NCBI RefSeq assembly: GCF_022346885.1
Contig: NZ_JAKRNK010000004.1
Location: 124,001-188,000, forward strand
Direction: 5' to 3'
Origin: Paenibacillus sp. ACRRX
Lineage (GTDB): Bacteria; Bacillota; Bacilli; Paenibacillales; Paenibacillaceae
DNA length: 64,000 nucleotides
Shown here: piece by piece, positions 16,719-26,935 of the stretch
Layout: each line of letters begins with the position of its first letter
Position numbering within the stretch: position 1 is the stretch's first letter
Notes under the pieces: model-generated
What the model was told of the DNA's origin: nothing
The model's input: the letters and a program-made list of their open reading frames with translations, nothing else
The model's database searches: none
Translations under genes and position numbers: made by a program

Positions 16719-19445
16719 ATGGCAAGAACAGATGCATTCTCCGCAGCTCGCGAATTGAGCGTCGGAACCAAGTCTTACCGTTACTACAGCTTGGAGGCCC
16801 TTACAACACAAGGATTTAATGGCATATCCCGCCTGCCGTTTTCGATTAAGGTGCTCCTTGAAGCCGCAATCCGTCAATTCGATGGTCACGCGATCACTTC
16901 AGAGCATGTCGCACAGATTGCAAATTGGGCAGAAGGCCGTGACGAGAACAAGGAGATCCCTTTTATTCCCGCACGTATCGTTCTACAAGACTTTACAGGC
17001 GTACCTGTCGTTGTTGACCTCGCGGCAATGCGCGATACCGTTAAGAAAGCTGGCGGCGATCCGAAGCAGATCAATCCGCTTGTGCCTGTTGATCTCGTCA
17101 TTGACCACTCTGTCATGGTTGACGCGTTCGGCACAAAGGATGCGCTTGAATATAACATGAACGTAGAGTTTGAACGCAACGAGGAGCGTTATCGCTTCCT
17201 TCGCTGGGCTCAGACTGCATTTGACAACTTCCGAGCAGTACCACCTGCAACAGGTATCGTTCACCAAGTTAATCTGGAGTATTTGGCTTCCGTGGCAGCA
17301 ACCAAGACGGTTGACGGCGCAACTGAAGTATTCCCGGATTCACTTGTAGGTACAGACTCTCATACGACGATGATTAACGGTCTTGGTGTTGTTGGCTGGG
17401 GTGTCGGCGGTATTGAGGCCGAAGCCGGCATGCTCGGTCAGCCGCTTTACTTCGTAACGCCTGAAGTTATTGGCTTCAAGCTGACAGGCACACTGGCTGA
17501 AGGCGCCACAGCGACTGACCTGGCACTGACAGTTACACAGATTCTGCGTAAGAAAGGTGTTGTTGGCAAGTTCGTTGAATTCTACGGACCAGGGTTGTCC
17601 AACATCAGCTTGGCTGACCGCGCTACTGTAGCCAACATGGCCCCAGAATACGGCGCTACTGTCGGGTTCTTCCCCGTAGACAGCGAGACCTTAAACTATA
17701 TGCGCAGCACAGGCCGCACAGAAGATCAGATCGAACTGGTTGAAGCCTATTATCGTGCGCAAGGCATGTTCCGTACAGATGAGACAGCAGATCCATCATT
17801 TACGGATGCGATTGAACTTGACCTTGGTTCTATCGTGCCAAGCTTGGCAGGACCAAAGCGTCCTCAGGACCGCGTAGAGATGGCTAACATGAAGCAAGCC
17901 TTCAACGATATCATTCGTACACCTATCGATAAGGGCGGCTATGGCTTGTCCGATGAGAAGATCGCAGAAGAAGTAACGATATCACATCCGAACGGTCAAG
18001 TAAGTAAGTTCGGCACAGGTGCTGTCGTAATAGCGGCGATTACGAGTTGTACGAACACATCCAACCCGAGTGTAATGATCGGCGCTGGCCTAGTAGCCAA
18101 GAAAGCCGTTGAACGCGGCTTGAAGAAGCCAGCATATGTGAAGAGCAGCTTGACGCCGGGTTCACTTGTTGTTACCGAGTACTTGAATAAAGCCGGCCTA
18201 ATCGATCCGCTCGAAGCACTTGGCTTCCATGTAGCCGGATATGGCTGCGCAACATGTATCGGCAACTCTGGTCCACTACCTGATGAAGTCGGCAAGGCAA
18301 TCACGGATAATGACATGACAGTGGCAGCAGTATTGTCTGGTAACCGTAACTTTGAGGGCCGTGTTCACGCGCAAGTGAAAGCCAACTATTTGGCTTCTCC
18401 GCCGCTGGTTGTTGCTTATGCGCTGGCTGGTACGGTGAACATTGACTTGGCTAATGACCCGATCGGTTATGATCAGAACGATCAACCTGTATATTTGAAG
18501 GACATCTGGCCATCTAACGATGAGATCAAACAGGCAGTAGCCCAAGCGATCACACCTCAGATGTTCCGTGACAAGTATGAGCATGTATTTACACAAAATG
18601 AACGTTGGAATTCTATCCCTGTGCCGCAAGGAGAGCTGTACGAGTGGGATGAGAACTCAACATATATCCAGAACCCACCGTTCTTCTCGAACTTGGGTGA
18701 TGGCTTGGCTGATATTGCAGATATCAAGAATGCAAATGTCCTGGCTTTGATGGGCGATTCTGTTACGACGGACCATATCTCCCCAGCAGGTAATATTAAG
18801 GCAGACAGCCCTGGCGGCGAGTACTTGATCAAGCATGGCGTGAAACGCGAAGACTTCAACTCGTACGGCTCCCGTCGTGGTAACCACGAAGTGATGATGC
18901 GCGGCACGTTTGCGAACATTCGTATCCGCAACCAAGTCGCACCTGGTACAGAGGGTGGTGTAACAACTTACCTGCCTGATGATGCGGTCATGTCGATCTA
19001 CGATGCTTCCATGAAGTATCAGGCAGCAGACAATAACTTGATCGTTATTGCGGGTAAGGAGTACGGAACAGGCAGCTCGCGCGACTGGGCCGCAAAAGGC
19101 ACGCTCCTGCTTGGCGTCAAGGCTGTCATCGCAGAAAGCTTCGAGCGGATTCACCGCTCCAACTTGGTTGGCATGGGCGTACTCCCGCTGCAATTCCAAG
19201 AAGGCCAAGGCTGGAAGGCATTAGGAATTACAGGACGCGAGAAATTCGATATCGCTGGCCTGTCCAATGACGTACAGCCAGGTCAAGAAGTTCGAGTGAC
19301 AGCTACTCGCGAGGATGGTACGACATTTGAATTTAACGCTTGCGTCCGACTGGACAGCATGGTAGATGTAGACTACTACCATAATGGTGGTATTCTACAA
19401 ACCGTTCTTCGTCAAATGATTGCCAGCGAGCGCACTCATGCTTAA
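16719..19445 (+). CDS. acnA: Aconitate hydratase
   Basis: 908 residues, the normal size of the AcnA/IRP1 group (citB in Bacillus). It interconverts citrate and isocitrate in the TCA cycle using a 4Fe-4S cluster, and in Bacillus it also binds RNA when the cluster is lost. The three cluster cysteines are in [11 protein letters not shown] and [10 protein letters not shown]. Substrate-site motifs [20 protein letters not shown] and [10 protein letters not shown] are intact. GGAGGAGGTACTATT before ATGGCAAGAAC fixes the start; an upstream in-frame extension of 23 codons would cross the ribosome site. Monocistronic with its own promoter and terminator. Confidence 0.97.
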   Translation: MARTDAFSAARELSVGTKSYRYYSLEALTTQGFNGISRLPFSIKVLLEAAIRQFDGHAITSEHVAQIANWAEGRDENKEIPFIPARIVLQDFTGVPVVVDLAAMRDTVKKAGGDPKQINPLVPVDLVIDHSVMVDAFGTKDALEYNMNVEFERNEERYRFLRWAQTAFDNFRAVPPATGIVHQVNLEYLASVAATKTVDGATEVFPDSLVGTDSHTTMINGLGVVGWGVGGIEAEAGMLGQPLYFVTPEVIGFKLTGTLAEGATATDLALTVTQILRKKGVVGKFVEFYGPGLSNISLADRATVANMAPEYGATVGFFPVDSETLNYMRSTGRTEDQIELVEAYYRAQGMFRTDETADPSFTDAIELDLGSIVPSLAGPKRPQDRVEMANMKQAFNDIIRTPIDKGGYGLSDEKIAEEVTISHPNGQVSKFGTGAVVIAAITSCTNTSNPSVMIGAGLVAKKAVERGLKKPAYVKSSLTPGSLVVTEYLNKAGLIDPLEALGFHVAGYGCATCIGNSGPLPDEVGKAITDNDMTVAAVLSGNRNFEGRVHAQVKANYLASPPLVVAYALAGTVNIDLANDPIGYDQNDQPVYLKDIWPSNDEIKQAVAQAITPQMFRDKYEHVFTQNERWNSIPVPQGELYEWDENSTYIQNPPFFSNLGDGLADIADIKNANVLALMGDSVTTDHISPAGNIKADSPGGEYLIKHGVKREDFNSYGSRRGNHEVMMRGTFANIRIRNQVAPGTEGGVTTYLPDDAVMSIYDASMKYQAADNNLIVIAGKEYGTGSSRDWAAKGTLLLGVKAVIAESFERIHRSNLVGMGVLPLQFQEGQGWKALGITGREKFDIAGLSNDVQPGQEVRVTATREDGTTFEFNACVRLDSMVDVDYYHNGGILQTVLRQMIASERTHA

Positions 19446-19465
19446 TGAATAGCTTAACCTTGAAC

Positions 19466-19500
19466 AGCACCTGCGGATCTAACCGCAGGTGCTTTGTTAT
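19466..19500 (+). terminator. Terminator after aconitase gene
   Basis: AGCACCTGCGG and CCGCAGGTGCT form a perfect 11-base-pair stem around a six-base loop, followed by TTGTTAT. Confidence 0.88.
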
Positions 19501-19601
19501 GTATATTGGCAGCAGAACCGACCATCACTAACCTCCTACTAGTACTAAATAGCTAGATTTAAGTATGATTATTCATTTCTTATTATATTTTTTTCCGTTT
19601 T

Positions 19602-19632
19602 TTGACACAGAACGACGCACTTTTGTTACAAT
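19602..19632 (+). promoter_or_regulatory. Predicted promoter of the collar/surface operon
   Basis: A perfect -35 TTGACA and -10 TACAAT separated by 19 bases, slightly long. It lies about 40 bases before the first gene of the GNAT-collar-SLH set. Confidence 0.45.
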
Positions 19633-19675
19633 TAGCTCTGTACTATTCATATTATGAATCTAATGATGAAATGAG

Positions 19676-20182
19676 GTGTTTATAATAAACGCTGTCACAA
19701 AGCTTGTCGAGCCGGGTCACCCTCTCTTGTTCGAGTTAGCCGCTGTAGTTAAACGGAACGAGCTTGTAGTATGGAATTGGCCTCAACTTGAGCTTGAAGC
19801 GTTTATCCAACAGCAATTAGCGTTCCAAATGTACGACTATCAGCAGCGATATCCCCACTTAGAATGCAGCATCATTGAGCTTGACGCCCAACCAATCGGA
19901 CGGCTTATTATTCATCAAGATGCAAGTCATATTCACATCTTAGATATCGCTATTGCTCCAGAACATCAAGATCAGGGTCATGGGACCCATATCCTGCGCA
20001 CTATAATGCAATCTGCTTATGATGCCAATCGTTCTGTCTTTCTGCATGCAGACATACAAGGAAAAGCAAAAACATGGTATGAAAAGTTAGGCTTTGAGTC
20101 TCATCCTGTCGTGCAATATCCTTATGTTCCGATGGAATACATACCAACCGTCATAGATGGCGCTTATTTGAAAGGAGATTAA
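19676..20182 (+). CDS. GNAT N-acetyltransferase, first gene of surface operon
   Basis: 168 residues. The acetyl-CoA loop is visible as LDIAIAPEHQDQGHGTHILR (Q-x-x-G-x-G type), and WYEKLGFESH is the usual C-terminal GNAT strand-helix. The start is uncertain: the only plausible standard codon is GTG, but the GAGGTG sequence that looks like the ribosome site overlaps that codon. A non-standard ATA/ATA start just downstream cannot be excluded. The stop codon overlaps the ribosome site (AAAGGAG) of the first collar gene, three bases away, so the genes are probably translationally coupled. The acetyl acceptor is unknown; the position suggests one of the collar or surface proteins or a sugar on them. 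Confidence 0.85.
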   Translation: MFIINAVTKLVEPGHPLLFELAAVVKRNELVVWNWPQLELEAFIQQQLAFQMYDYQQRYPHLECSIIELDAQPIGRLIIHQDASHIHILDIAIAPEHQDQGHGTHILRTIMQSAYDANRSVFLHADIQGKAKTWYEKLGFESHPVVQYPYVPMEYIPTVIDGAYLKGD

Positions 20183-20185
20183 CAT

Positions 20186-20686
20186 ATGGCAGAACCTTAT
20201 ATTGGCGAAATACGCATGTTCTCAGGCAGTTACGCCCCTCAAGGCTGGGCGCTATGTAATGGACAACTGTTATCTATTTCAGAAAATGAGGTTTTATTTA
20301 CGCTGCTTGGTACTACTTATGGAGGCGATGGACAGACCAACTTTGCACTGCCTGATCTTCGTGGCCGTGTCCCTATTCATAATACACCCACGTACCCACT
20401 GGGCAGCAGAAGTGGAACCGAGACGGTAACACTTACGTCGGCACAACTTCCAGTTCATAGCCACGGCATCGTCTCCACGAATGATCAGGCGATGCAGCAA
20501 AGCCCTGAGAACGCAGTCTGGGCGGCCCCAAGCAGCGCCATTTATGGGGACCAAGCACCCGCGGGAACAATGAGTCCGGCAAGTATACTGCCAACAGGCG
20601 GCAATCATCCCCATAACAATATGATGCCTTATCTAACGGTCAACTTTATCATCTCTTTATTCGGCATCTACCCTAGCCAAGGCTAA
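20186..20686 (+). CDS. Tail-collar domain protein (MdpB-like), copy 1
   Basis: 166 residues with the Phage Tail Collar domain (PF07484-like) at about residues 5-60: EPYIGEIRMFSGSYAPQGWA, LCNGQLLSI, GTTYGGDGQTNFALPDLRGR. The C-terminus GGNHPHNNMMPYLTVNFIIS is the family's usual ending. These proteins are called microcystin-dependent or tail-fibre-like. No other phage genes are near, so this is a domesticated family member, not part of a prophage. No signal peptide. Second in the operon. Confidence 0.88.
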   Translation: MAEPYIGEIRMFSGSYAPQGWALCNGQLLSISENEVLFTLLGTTYGGDGQTNFALPDLRGRVPIHNTPTYPLGSRSGTETVTLTSAQLPVHSHGIVSTNDQAMQQSPENAVWAAPSSAIYGDQAPAGTMSPASILPTGGNHPHNNMMPYLTVNFIISLFGIYPSQG

Positions 20687-20713
20687 TTACGATTCACAGG
20701 AGGAGGTATTCTC

Positions 20714-21217
20714 ATGTCAGAACCCTTTTTGGCAGAAATCCGTCTTTTCCCATATGGCTTTGCCCCTAAAGGCTGGTTACCATGTGAAGGACAACTACTC
20801 AATATTAATACCAACCAGGCCTTATATTCTCTACTTGGCGTTACTTATGGCGGAGACGGCAGAAATACCTTTGCACTGCCCAACCTGAAAGGAAGAGTTC
20901 CTATTCATACAAGCCCAACTCATCCATTCGGACAGTCTCAGGGAGAAGCAGCGCATACGCTAACGATTAATGAAATGCCTGTACATACACACACGGCTCG
21001 CGCGAGTTCACAGCCACCATCACTCCCATCCGCGCAGGACAACGTATGGGCAGCACCGGTTACGGACAGCTATGCACCTCTGACGGCAGCTCCCGACTTG
21101 ATGTCCGTCAATGCGCTGGCTGCAGCAGGAGGCAACCAGCCGCATAATAACATGCAGCCTTACCTTAGTTTACAATTCTGTATTGCCACTGTTGGTATTT
21201 ATCCAAGCCGCAGCTAA
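20714..21217 (+). CDS. Tail-collar domain protein (MdpB-like), copy 2
   Basis: 167 residues, clearly paralogous to the flanking copies: EPFLAEIRLFPYGFAPKGWL, PCEGQLLNI, GVTYGGDGRNTFALPNLKGR and the ending GGNQPHNNMQPYLSLQFCIA. It differs from copies 1 and 3 by lacking the GTETVT/GGDETVT segment, replaced by GEAAHTLTINEMPVHTHT. GGAGGAGGTATTCTC before ATG is a strong ribosome site. The three copies are more alike at both ends than in the middle, as expected if the middle carries the specificity. Confidence 0.88.
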   Translation: MSEPFLAEIRLFPYGFAPKGWLPCEGQLLNINTNQALYSLLGVTYGGDGRNTFALPNLKGRVPIHTSPTHPFGQSQGEAAHTLTINEMPVHTHTARASSQPPSLPSAQDNVWAAPVTDSYAPLTAAPDLMSVNALAAAGGNQPHNNMQPYLSLQFCIATVGIYPSRS

Positions 21218-21235
21218 TCTGAGGAGGACACATTA

Positions 21236-21754
21236 ATGGATCCATATGTAGGTGAAATTAGAATATTTGCAGGTAACTTTGCACCTGTGGGTTGGGCCTT
21301 ATGCAACGGACAGCTTCTAAGTATCCGATCAAATGCCCCTCTGTATTCCATAATAGGAACAACGTATGGCGGAGACGGCAAGACAACCTTTGCACTGCCT
21401 AATATGCAGGGCAAAGCTCCAATTCATCAAGGAACAGGAGTATCTCTTAGTAGTTATTCGATCGGCAGCACTGGCGGCGACGAGACTGTGACCCTATTGG
21501 CGTCAGAGATTCCGGCGCATACGCATGCTCCACAGTTTACCAAGGGGGCTAATCAAGAGAAGCCATCTCCCAACCTTTGGGCTGAGTCTTCCAAGAAGCC
21601 GCGGCCGAATCTGTATCAAAGCACGGCAGATGTATCCATGTCTCCATCCACTGTACAGCGTTCCGGTGGCAATCAAGCGCATAACAACATGCAGCCTTAT
21701 TTGGTAATGAACTATATCATTTCCCTAGAAGGGGTATACCCCCCACGAAGTTAG
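21236..21754 (+). CDS. Tail-collar domain protein (MdpB-like), copy 3
   Basis: 172 residues: DPYVGEIRIFAGNFAPVGWA, LCNGQLLSI, GTTYGGDGKTTFALPNMQGK, GGNQAHNNMQPYLVMNYIIS. The initial Met-Asp-Pro-Tyr differs from the Glu-Pro start of the other two copies. GAGGAGGACACATTA precedes ATG. Only 18 bases separate it from copy 2 and 35 from the giant surface-protein gene, so one transcript is likely. Confidence 0.88.
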   Translation: MDPYVGEIRIFAGNFAPVGWALCNGQLLSIRSNAPLYSIIGTTYGGDGKTTFALPNMQGKAPIHQGTGVSLSSYSIGSTGGDETVTLLASEIPAHTHAPQFTKGANQEKPSPNLWAESSKKPRPNLYQSTADVSMSPSTVQRSGGNQAHNNMQPYLVMNYIISLEGVYPPRS

Positions 21755-21789
21755 TCTTGTAGTCTGAGTGCAGAAAGGAGCTTTACCGC

Positions 21790-24700
21790 ATGCGTAAAAG
21801 TAAGCCGAGAAGTGCCTTTGTCTTCTTGGTCCGAATCGTTCTATCCATCTTGCTGATTATTCAAACATTTCCCTTAGAACTGCCGGCTATAGAAGCCGCT
21901 GGCAGTGCTACATTTGAAGTTAATTCATTCGCGGATACAGTTGATGTCAGTAGCAGCGATGGAAAATGTCTAGACAGCTTCAATCAATGCAGCTTGCGTG
22001 CAGCAATTATGGAGAGCAACCGCACAGCTGATCTCACCATCATTTTGGTCCCGCCTGGTCTCTATACGCTTACTCTTGCAGGTACTGACCATACTGGACT
22101 TGCTGGAGATCTGGACATCCACAGCTCTGTAACAATTAGGGGAATGACGCCAGATCCTTCTCAAGTAGTCATTCAAGCAGGCAGTTCCCCTGCGAGCAGC
22201 ATAGATCGAATCTTCGAGTTGGTGAGTTCCCATTCGCCGGACGATCCCTTGATGAATGCTAACGTTACAATTGAAAACGTAACTTTGCAAAATGCCAAAG
22301 GGAAAGACGAATACGGCGGCGGTATTTCCGCTTATGTAAGTAATGGATCTTTGACCATTCGCAACTCCATCTTTAAGCATATAGAGTCCAAAGAAAGCGG
22401 AGTAAGCTTGGACGTCGGCGGCTCTGCCCTTTACTATGGCGGCAGCAACGGCGCACACTTGATTATTAGCGGCACAACTTTTAGTCAGAATCGTTCCACT
22501 TCTAACGGGGGGGCAGTGTTTATTACGGGCACCATAACTGCTAACCTCCAAAATAATGTATTTTCCAATAATACAGCATCACGTGCTGGTGGAGCGATAT
22601 ACGCGGATAGTCTTTCCGCCTCGACACCAAGTTACATTAATATCGAGAATTCTTCTTTTATCAATAATATTGCTTCTGGCAATACAAGCAGTCGCGGCGG
22701 CGCCTTAACTCTTTTTTCTACAACCGGACGTGTCGTGCAGTCCACATTTGTCGGCAACGTTTCTTCTGCCAGCGGCGGGGCGATTAGCGTGGAATCAGGA
22801 TCACCCGTGACCCTGGCTCAGAATACGATTGTGCACAATCAAGCCGTTGCCGCCGGTGGCGGCCTATGGGTGCAAGCGAGCAATCCCAAACTATCGCTGC
22901 ATAATAATATTGTTGCTGAGAATACGAGCAGCGGTGGCAATATCGCAGGAGCAGCCATACAATCTGCTCAGCATAATTTAATCGGACCAGGCCACGGGAC
23001 CTTAATTACCGATATTGGAAATCAACTCAATGTCAACAGTGCTGGCCTAGAACCGTTAGCTGTACTTCCTGGCAAGCTGCCATATATTCCATTACAGATG
23101 GATAGTCCAGCTATTGATGCCGGCAGCAACTCTCTTGTATTAACCGCTGTAGATATGTACGGGACCACACGGATCTTAGATAGTGCTGATCCAGATACAA
23201 CTGCAACAGTTGATATAGGAGCTATCGAGGCGCATCCTACCCTATCTCCGATTCCTGGGCAGAGTGTCCAGAGCGGCGGTTCTCTACAAATACCATTTCG
23301 AGTCGGAGATGTGAGCCAAGTCGTAAACGTAACCGCCGTGACCTACGATCCTGCACTGATTGCCAGTACAACTATCACGGGGTCGGGCCAAGAACGGGTG
23401 CTTGAAATACGTACCATCCCAGGTAAAGCCGGTTCAGCAAATGTTTTATTAACGGCTACCGCATTAGATGGAAGAATCGGCACACGCTCTATCGATGTGA
23501 CTATAACTGCCATACCTGATCTGACGCTTACGAAGACACATACTGGCAATTTTAAGCAGGGGCAGACTAATGCCAGCTATACGCTGATTGCGAAAAATAT
23601 AGGTGCTGCTGCTACTTCAGGGCCAGTCACGGTGACAGACTTGCTACCGCCAGGCCTTATCGCCACGTCTATCACAGGCGCAGGGTGGACATGTGCAATT
23701 GGTACAGCTACTGCATGCACACGCAGCGATGTTCTGGCTGGAGGGGGTCAATATCCGCCAATTACCCTACTTGTGAACGTAAATGGTGTACCGTCAACTG
23801 CCATCAACCGTGCTGAAGTATCTGGCGGCGGAGACGGCAATCCGATGAATAATAGTGTCGAAGACCCAACTCTGATTGAGTCCGGCATAGACCTGACTCT
23901 TAGTCTCGTCCCGCAAGGAACATTTAGTCAGAATGAATTAGGAACTTATTCACTTAGTGTGACAAATCAAGGATCCTTTAAGACGGACGGCTCGCCAGTT
24001 GTGGTATCGTTCACAACACCAGCAGCATTTACGCTTACTGGATTAAGTGGGTCAGGATGGTCCTGCTCAGTTGCAACCTCCTCCTGTACACGTACAAATT
24101 CACTTCCAGCTGGAGCCAACTATCCGATCATTACAGCACAGGTGATGGTTGCAGCCAATGCACCCGCCAGCGTATCTGTGAATGCATCCATTGCTGGTGG
24201 CGGAGATACCATCACGGCCAACAACACAGCTTCACATTTGGCTGTTGTAGAACAAGTACCGGACATCTCTCTCCTGCTGCAATCAAATGATACTTTTAAT
24301 CAGGGAGATAGCGGCAAATTGGTAAAAGTCGAGGTTCGTAATGAAGGCGGCGGCGCTACAGTAGGCACCATTAATTTGGCACTTCAAGTTCCACCGGGAC
24401 TTCAATTGACTGGGCTAAGCGGGAATGACTGGATCTGTGATAAGACAACAAAAATATGTACACGGAATACTGCCATCCCAGCACATAGTTCATCAACGAT
24501 AATGGCCGAGTTAGCAGTAGACCCAACCGCGCCGGCATCCATTGAGTTAAAAGCATCCGCATCAGGTGGCGGTGAGCAGAACACGACCAATAATTCGGCA
24601 GCATATATCGTTCAAGTAGCGCAGAAGCCAGATCTCGTACCATCTATCACAGCAGTTGGACCTTACGCACAGGACCAGACCAGTGCCAAGGTACTGCTAA

Positions 24701-26808
24701 CTGCTCAAAATAACGGTACAGGCTCTTCTTCAGGCACGATTACGCTGAAAGTTACCCCTCCCTCTGGTTGGACACTGGACAGCTGGAATTACGGTGCGGG
24801 TTGGTCATGTAATGTCAACACCGGCTCTTGTTCTTACTCTGGCGTAATCGTTGCAGGCGCAGCTGCATCAGAGGTGGAAGCGTTCTTCCGCATTGCAAGT
24901 AATGCATCAGCAGCAGCGGTAATCAGCTTAGAAGTTCAAGGCGGCAGTGACGTGAATAACGCCAATAACACGGTTAGCAAAAATGTAACAGTCAAGCAGT
25001 TGGCTGATTTGAAAACTACACTCATAGCGGACAGTACCTTCCGCCAAGGGCAGCAGAATGCCTCCTATAGGATGACGGTGTCCAATGCAGGTAATGGTCC
25101 TTCTGAAGGCAGCGTAACTGCCAAGCTTGAACTGCCGTCACAGCTGCTATTAAAGCATCTCGCAGGAGCAGGTTGGACCTGTGACACAGCGACAACCCAG
25201 TGTACGCGCAGCGACGCCGTACAGAGCGGGGATAACTATCCAGACATTATCGCCACCGTCGCGGTTGCACTCGATGCCCCTGCCACGCTGACTGCCAAGG
25301 CAGTAGTAAGCGGCGGCGGTGAGGTTAATTCAGCCAATAGTAATGCTGAGGCGCACACCGCGATTACAGCGGCAGCAGATCTGACAGCATTATTACAAGC
25401 GTCTGGAACATATGAGCAAGGCCAGCAGCAGGCCGAGATGACGGTCACAGTGGCTAACTATGGACAAGGCGCAACGACTGGACCTGTACATGTCCAGTTG
25501 GACTTCCCACAGGAGCTGCAGCTGCTCACGGTAGCAGGAAGCGGCTGGTCATGCGACCTAGCCAAAAAGCAATGTACACGGGCGGATGAACTAAAGCAAA
25601 GCGAATCCTTCCCTACCCTTCTGCTTCGCTTTAACATTCCTTGGGATGCCTTGGCGTCCTATTCGATAGCAGCGGAAGTAAGCGGGGGTGCAGAAATTAA
25701 CGGTGCCAACAATAAGGCATCATTGCAAGCTGCCATTAAACAGCTGCCAGACTTAACGATCCAGTTAAGTCCAAACGGCAGTTTTAAGCAAGGACAAAGC
25801 GATGCCAAATATGGAGTCACTGTCCACAATAAAGGCGCATCCGCAACGACAGCACCTGTAACTGTGCAGGTGCAGCTGCCTTCTGATCTAACACTGGTCA
25901 AGGCTGGCGATTCGCAATGGATCTGTGACATGACCACCAGCACATGCGTTTACAATGGAACTGTTGATGTCGGCAAGTCTGCCCCCGTTCTAGTCGTCAT
26001 GGTCAAGGTTGCGTCCAACGCTCCAGCAACGTTAACGGCACGTGCAACTGTTAGCGGCGGGGACGAGAAACAGACCGCTAACAATACGACCAGCTACCTC
26101 ACCACCGTCACACCTGCAAGCTCGGGTGGGGACAACGGATCTGGTGGAGATTCAGGTTCAGGATCTGGGAATAATGGTGGTACTACCGGATCAGACGGAT
26201 CTAGCAACAATGGGAATGGTAATTCCAATGGCAGCACCGGCGGCGGAGACGGCACTGGTCCAATACTGCCGGAGGATACTTCATTACGCGATATTGAAGG
26301 TCATTGGGCGAAGGAATACATTGTCAGTCTAGTCAAGGATAAGGTCATTAACGGGTACGAGGATCGCACATTCCGTCCAAACAACTCAATCACACGTGCA
26401 GAATTTGCGGTCCTGCTGGACAGACTCCTCCAGTTAGAAGGGGCTGCATCAGCACCTGGCTTTACGGACAAACAGTCGATTCCTGATTGGGCAGCGGCTT
26501 CTATTTATCGGTTATACAACAGAGCCATAGTGAAAGGATATGATAACGGGCAATTTAAGCCGCATGCCATCATCACTCGTGCCGAAATGGCAGCCATGAT
26601 CTATCGTGCATTTACGCCGACTGCTCCAGTCAGCAAGCTTAAATTTACTGATGCAGACCGTATCCCGGTCTGGGCGCAAGAGGCAGTCCAAATCTTATCC
26701 AACACCCATATTCTTACGGGTTATCAAGACGGAAGCTATCGACCGCATAAACAGACAACTAGAGCAGAAACAGCAGCTATCCTGTACAGAATAATTCATA
26801 AAAAGTAG
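21790..26808 (+). CDS. Giant S-layer-anchored protein: CSLREA, beta-helix, 7 DUF11-type repeats, 3 SLH domains
   Basis: 1672 residues. Domain order: signal peptide (1-37); CSLREA-type N-terminal motif CSLRAAIMESN near residue 65; right-handed beta-helix repeats (about 150-400); a choice-of-anchor-like segment ending TATVDIGAIEAHP near 480. Seven DUF11/CARDB-like beta-sandwich repeats of about 124 residues start near 576, 700, 824, 947, 1072, 1196 and 1320. A Gly/Ser/Asn linker (about 1444-1494) and three SLH domains (about 1497-1670) with ITRAEFAVLLDR, ITRAEMAAMIYR and TTRAETAAILYR follow. The SLH domains would hold the protein on pyruvylated wall polymer. Each DUF11-type repeat has a W-x-C...C pair, suggesting one disulfide each. 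GAAAGGAG precedes the ATG. It is an adhesin or surface stalk candidate; ligand unknown. Confidence 0.93.
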   Translation: MRKSKPRSAFVFLVRIVLSILLIIQTFPLELPAIEAAGSATFEVNSFADTVDVSSSDGKCLDSFNQCSLRAAIMESNRTADLTIILVPPGLYTLTLAGTDHTGLAGDLDIHSSVTIRGMTPDPSQVVIQAGSSPASSIDRIFELVSSHSPDDPLMNANVTIENVTLQNAKGKDEYGGGISAYVSNGSLTIRNSIFKHIESKESGVSLDVGGSALYYGGSNGAHLIISGTTFSQNRSTSNGGAVFITGTITANLQNNVFSNNTASRAGGAIYADSLSASTPSYINIENSSFINNIASGNTSSRGGALTLFSTTGRVVQSTFVGNVSSASGGAISVESGSPVTLAQNTIVHNQAVAAGGGLWVQASNPKLSLHNNIVAENTSSGGNIAGAAIQSAQHNLIGPGHGTLITDIGNQLNVNSAGLEPLAVLPGKLPYIPLQMDSPAIDAGSNSLVLTAVDMYGTTRILDSADPDTTATVDIGAIEAHPTLSPIPGQSVQSGGSLQIPFRVGDVSQVVNVTAVTYDPALIASTTITGSGQERVLEIRTIPGKAGSANVLLTATALDGRIGTRSIDVTITAIPDLTLTKTHTGNFKQGQTNASYTLIAKNIGAAATSGPVTVTDLLPPGLIATSITGAGWTCAIGTATACTRSDVLAGGGQYPPITLLVNVNGVPSTAINRAEVSGGGDGNPMNNSVEDPTLIESGIDLTLSLVPQGTFSQNELGTYSLSVTNQGSFKTDGSPVVVSFTTPAAFTLTGLSGSGWSCSVATSSCTRTNSLPAGANYPIITAQVMVAANAPASVSVNASIAGGGDTITANNTASHLAVVEQVPDISLLLQSNDTFNQGDSGKLVKVEVRNEGGGATVGTINLALQVPPGLQLTGLSGNDWICDKTTKICTRNTAIPAHSSSTIMAELAVDPTAPASIELKASASGGGEQNTTNNSAAYIVQVAQKPDLVPSITAVGPYAQDQTSAKVLLTAQNNGTGSSSGTITLKVTPPSGWTLDSWNYGAGWSCNVNTGSCSYSGVIVAGAAASEVEAFFRIASNASAAAVISLEVQGGSDVNNANNTVSKNVTVKQLADLKTTLIADSTFRQGQQNASYRMTVSNAGNGPSEGSVTAKLELPSQLLLKHLAGAGWTCDTATTQCTRSDAVQSGDNYPDIIATVAVALDAPATLTAKAVVSGGGEVNSANSNAEAHTAITAAADLTALLQASGTYEQGQQQAEMTVTVANYGQGATTGPVHVQLDFPQELQLLTVAGSGWSCDLAKKQCTRADELKQSESFPTLLLRFNIPWDALASYSIAAEVSGGAEINGANNKASLQAAIKQLPDLTIQLSPNGSFKQGQSDAKYGVTVHNKGASATTAPVTVQVQLPSDLTLVKAGDSQWICDMTTSTCVYNGTVDVGKSAPVLVVMVKVASNAPATLTARATVSGGDEKQTANNTTSYLTTVTPASSGGDNGSGGDSGSGSGNNGGTTGSDGSSNNGNGNSNGSTGGGDGTGPILPEDTSLRDIEGHWAKEYIVSLVKDKVINGYEDRTFRPNNSITRAEFAVLLDRLLQLEGAASAPGFTDKQSIPDWAAASIYRLYNRAIVKGYDNGQFKPHAIITRAEMAAMIYRAFTPTAPVSKLKFTDADRIPVWAQEAVQILSNTHILTGYQDGSYRPHKQTTRAETAAILYRIIHKK

Positions 26809-26811
26809 TAT

Positions 26812-26849
26812 AACAGCCCTTCTGTCCGTTACTGGCAGAAGGGCTGTTT
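26812..26849 (+). terminator. Terminator after SLH protein
   Basis: AACAGCCCTTCTG and CAGAAGGGCTGTT, a perfect 13-base-pair stem with an 11-base loop. The trailing U-run is short (TTTC). Confidence 0.78.
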
Positions 26850-26935
26850 CACGAATGAGACAACTTACTTCCCCTCAAATAGGCTTATGCATATGATAAT
26901 GCAGCATGATGAAAGCCCATTCATGGAGGTGTCCT

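Noticed and set aside
20186-21754. Prophage reading of the three tail-collar genes
   Set aside because: No capsid, terminase, portal, tail-sheath, lysin or integrase gene is nearby; the genes sit with a GNAT and an SLH protein instead.
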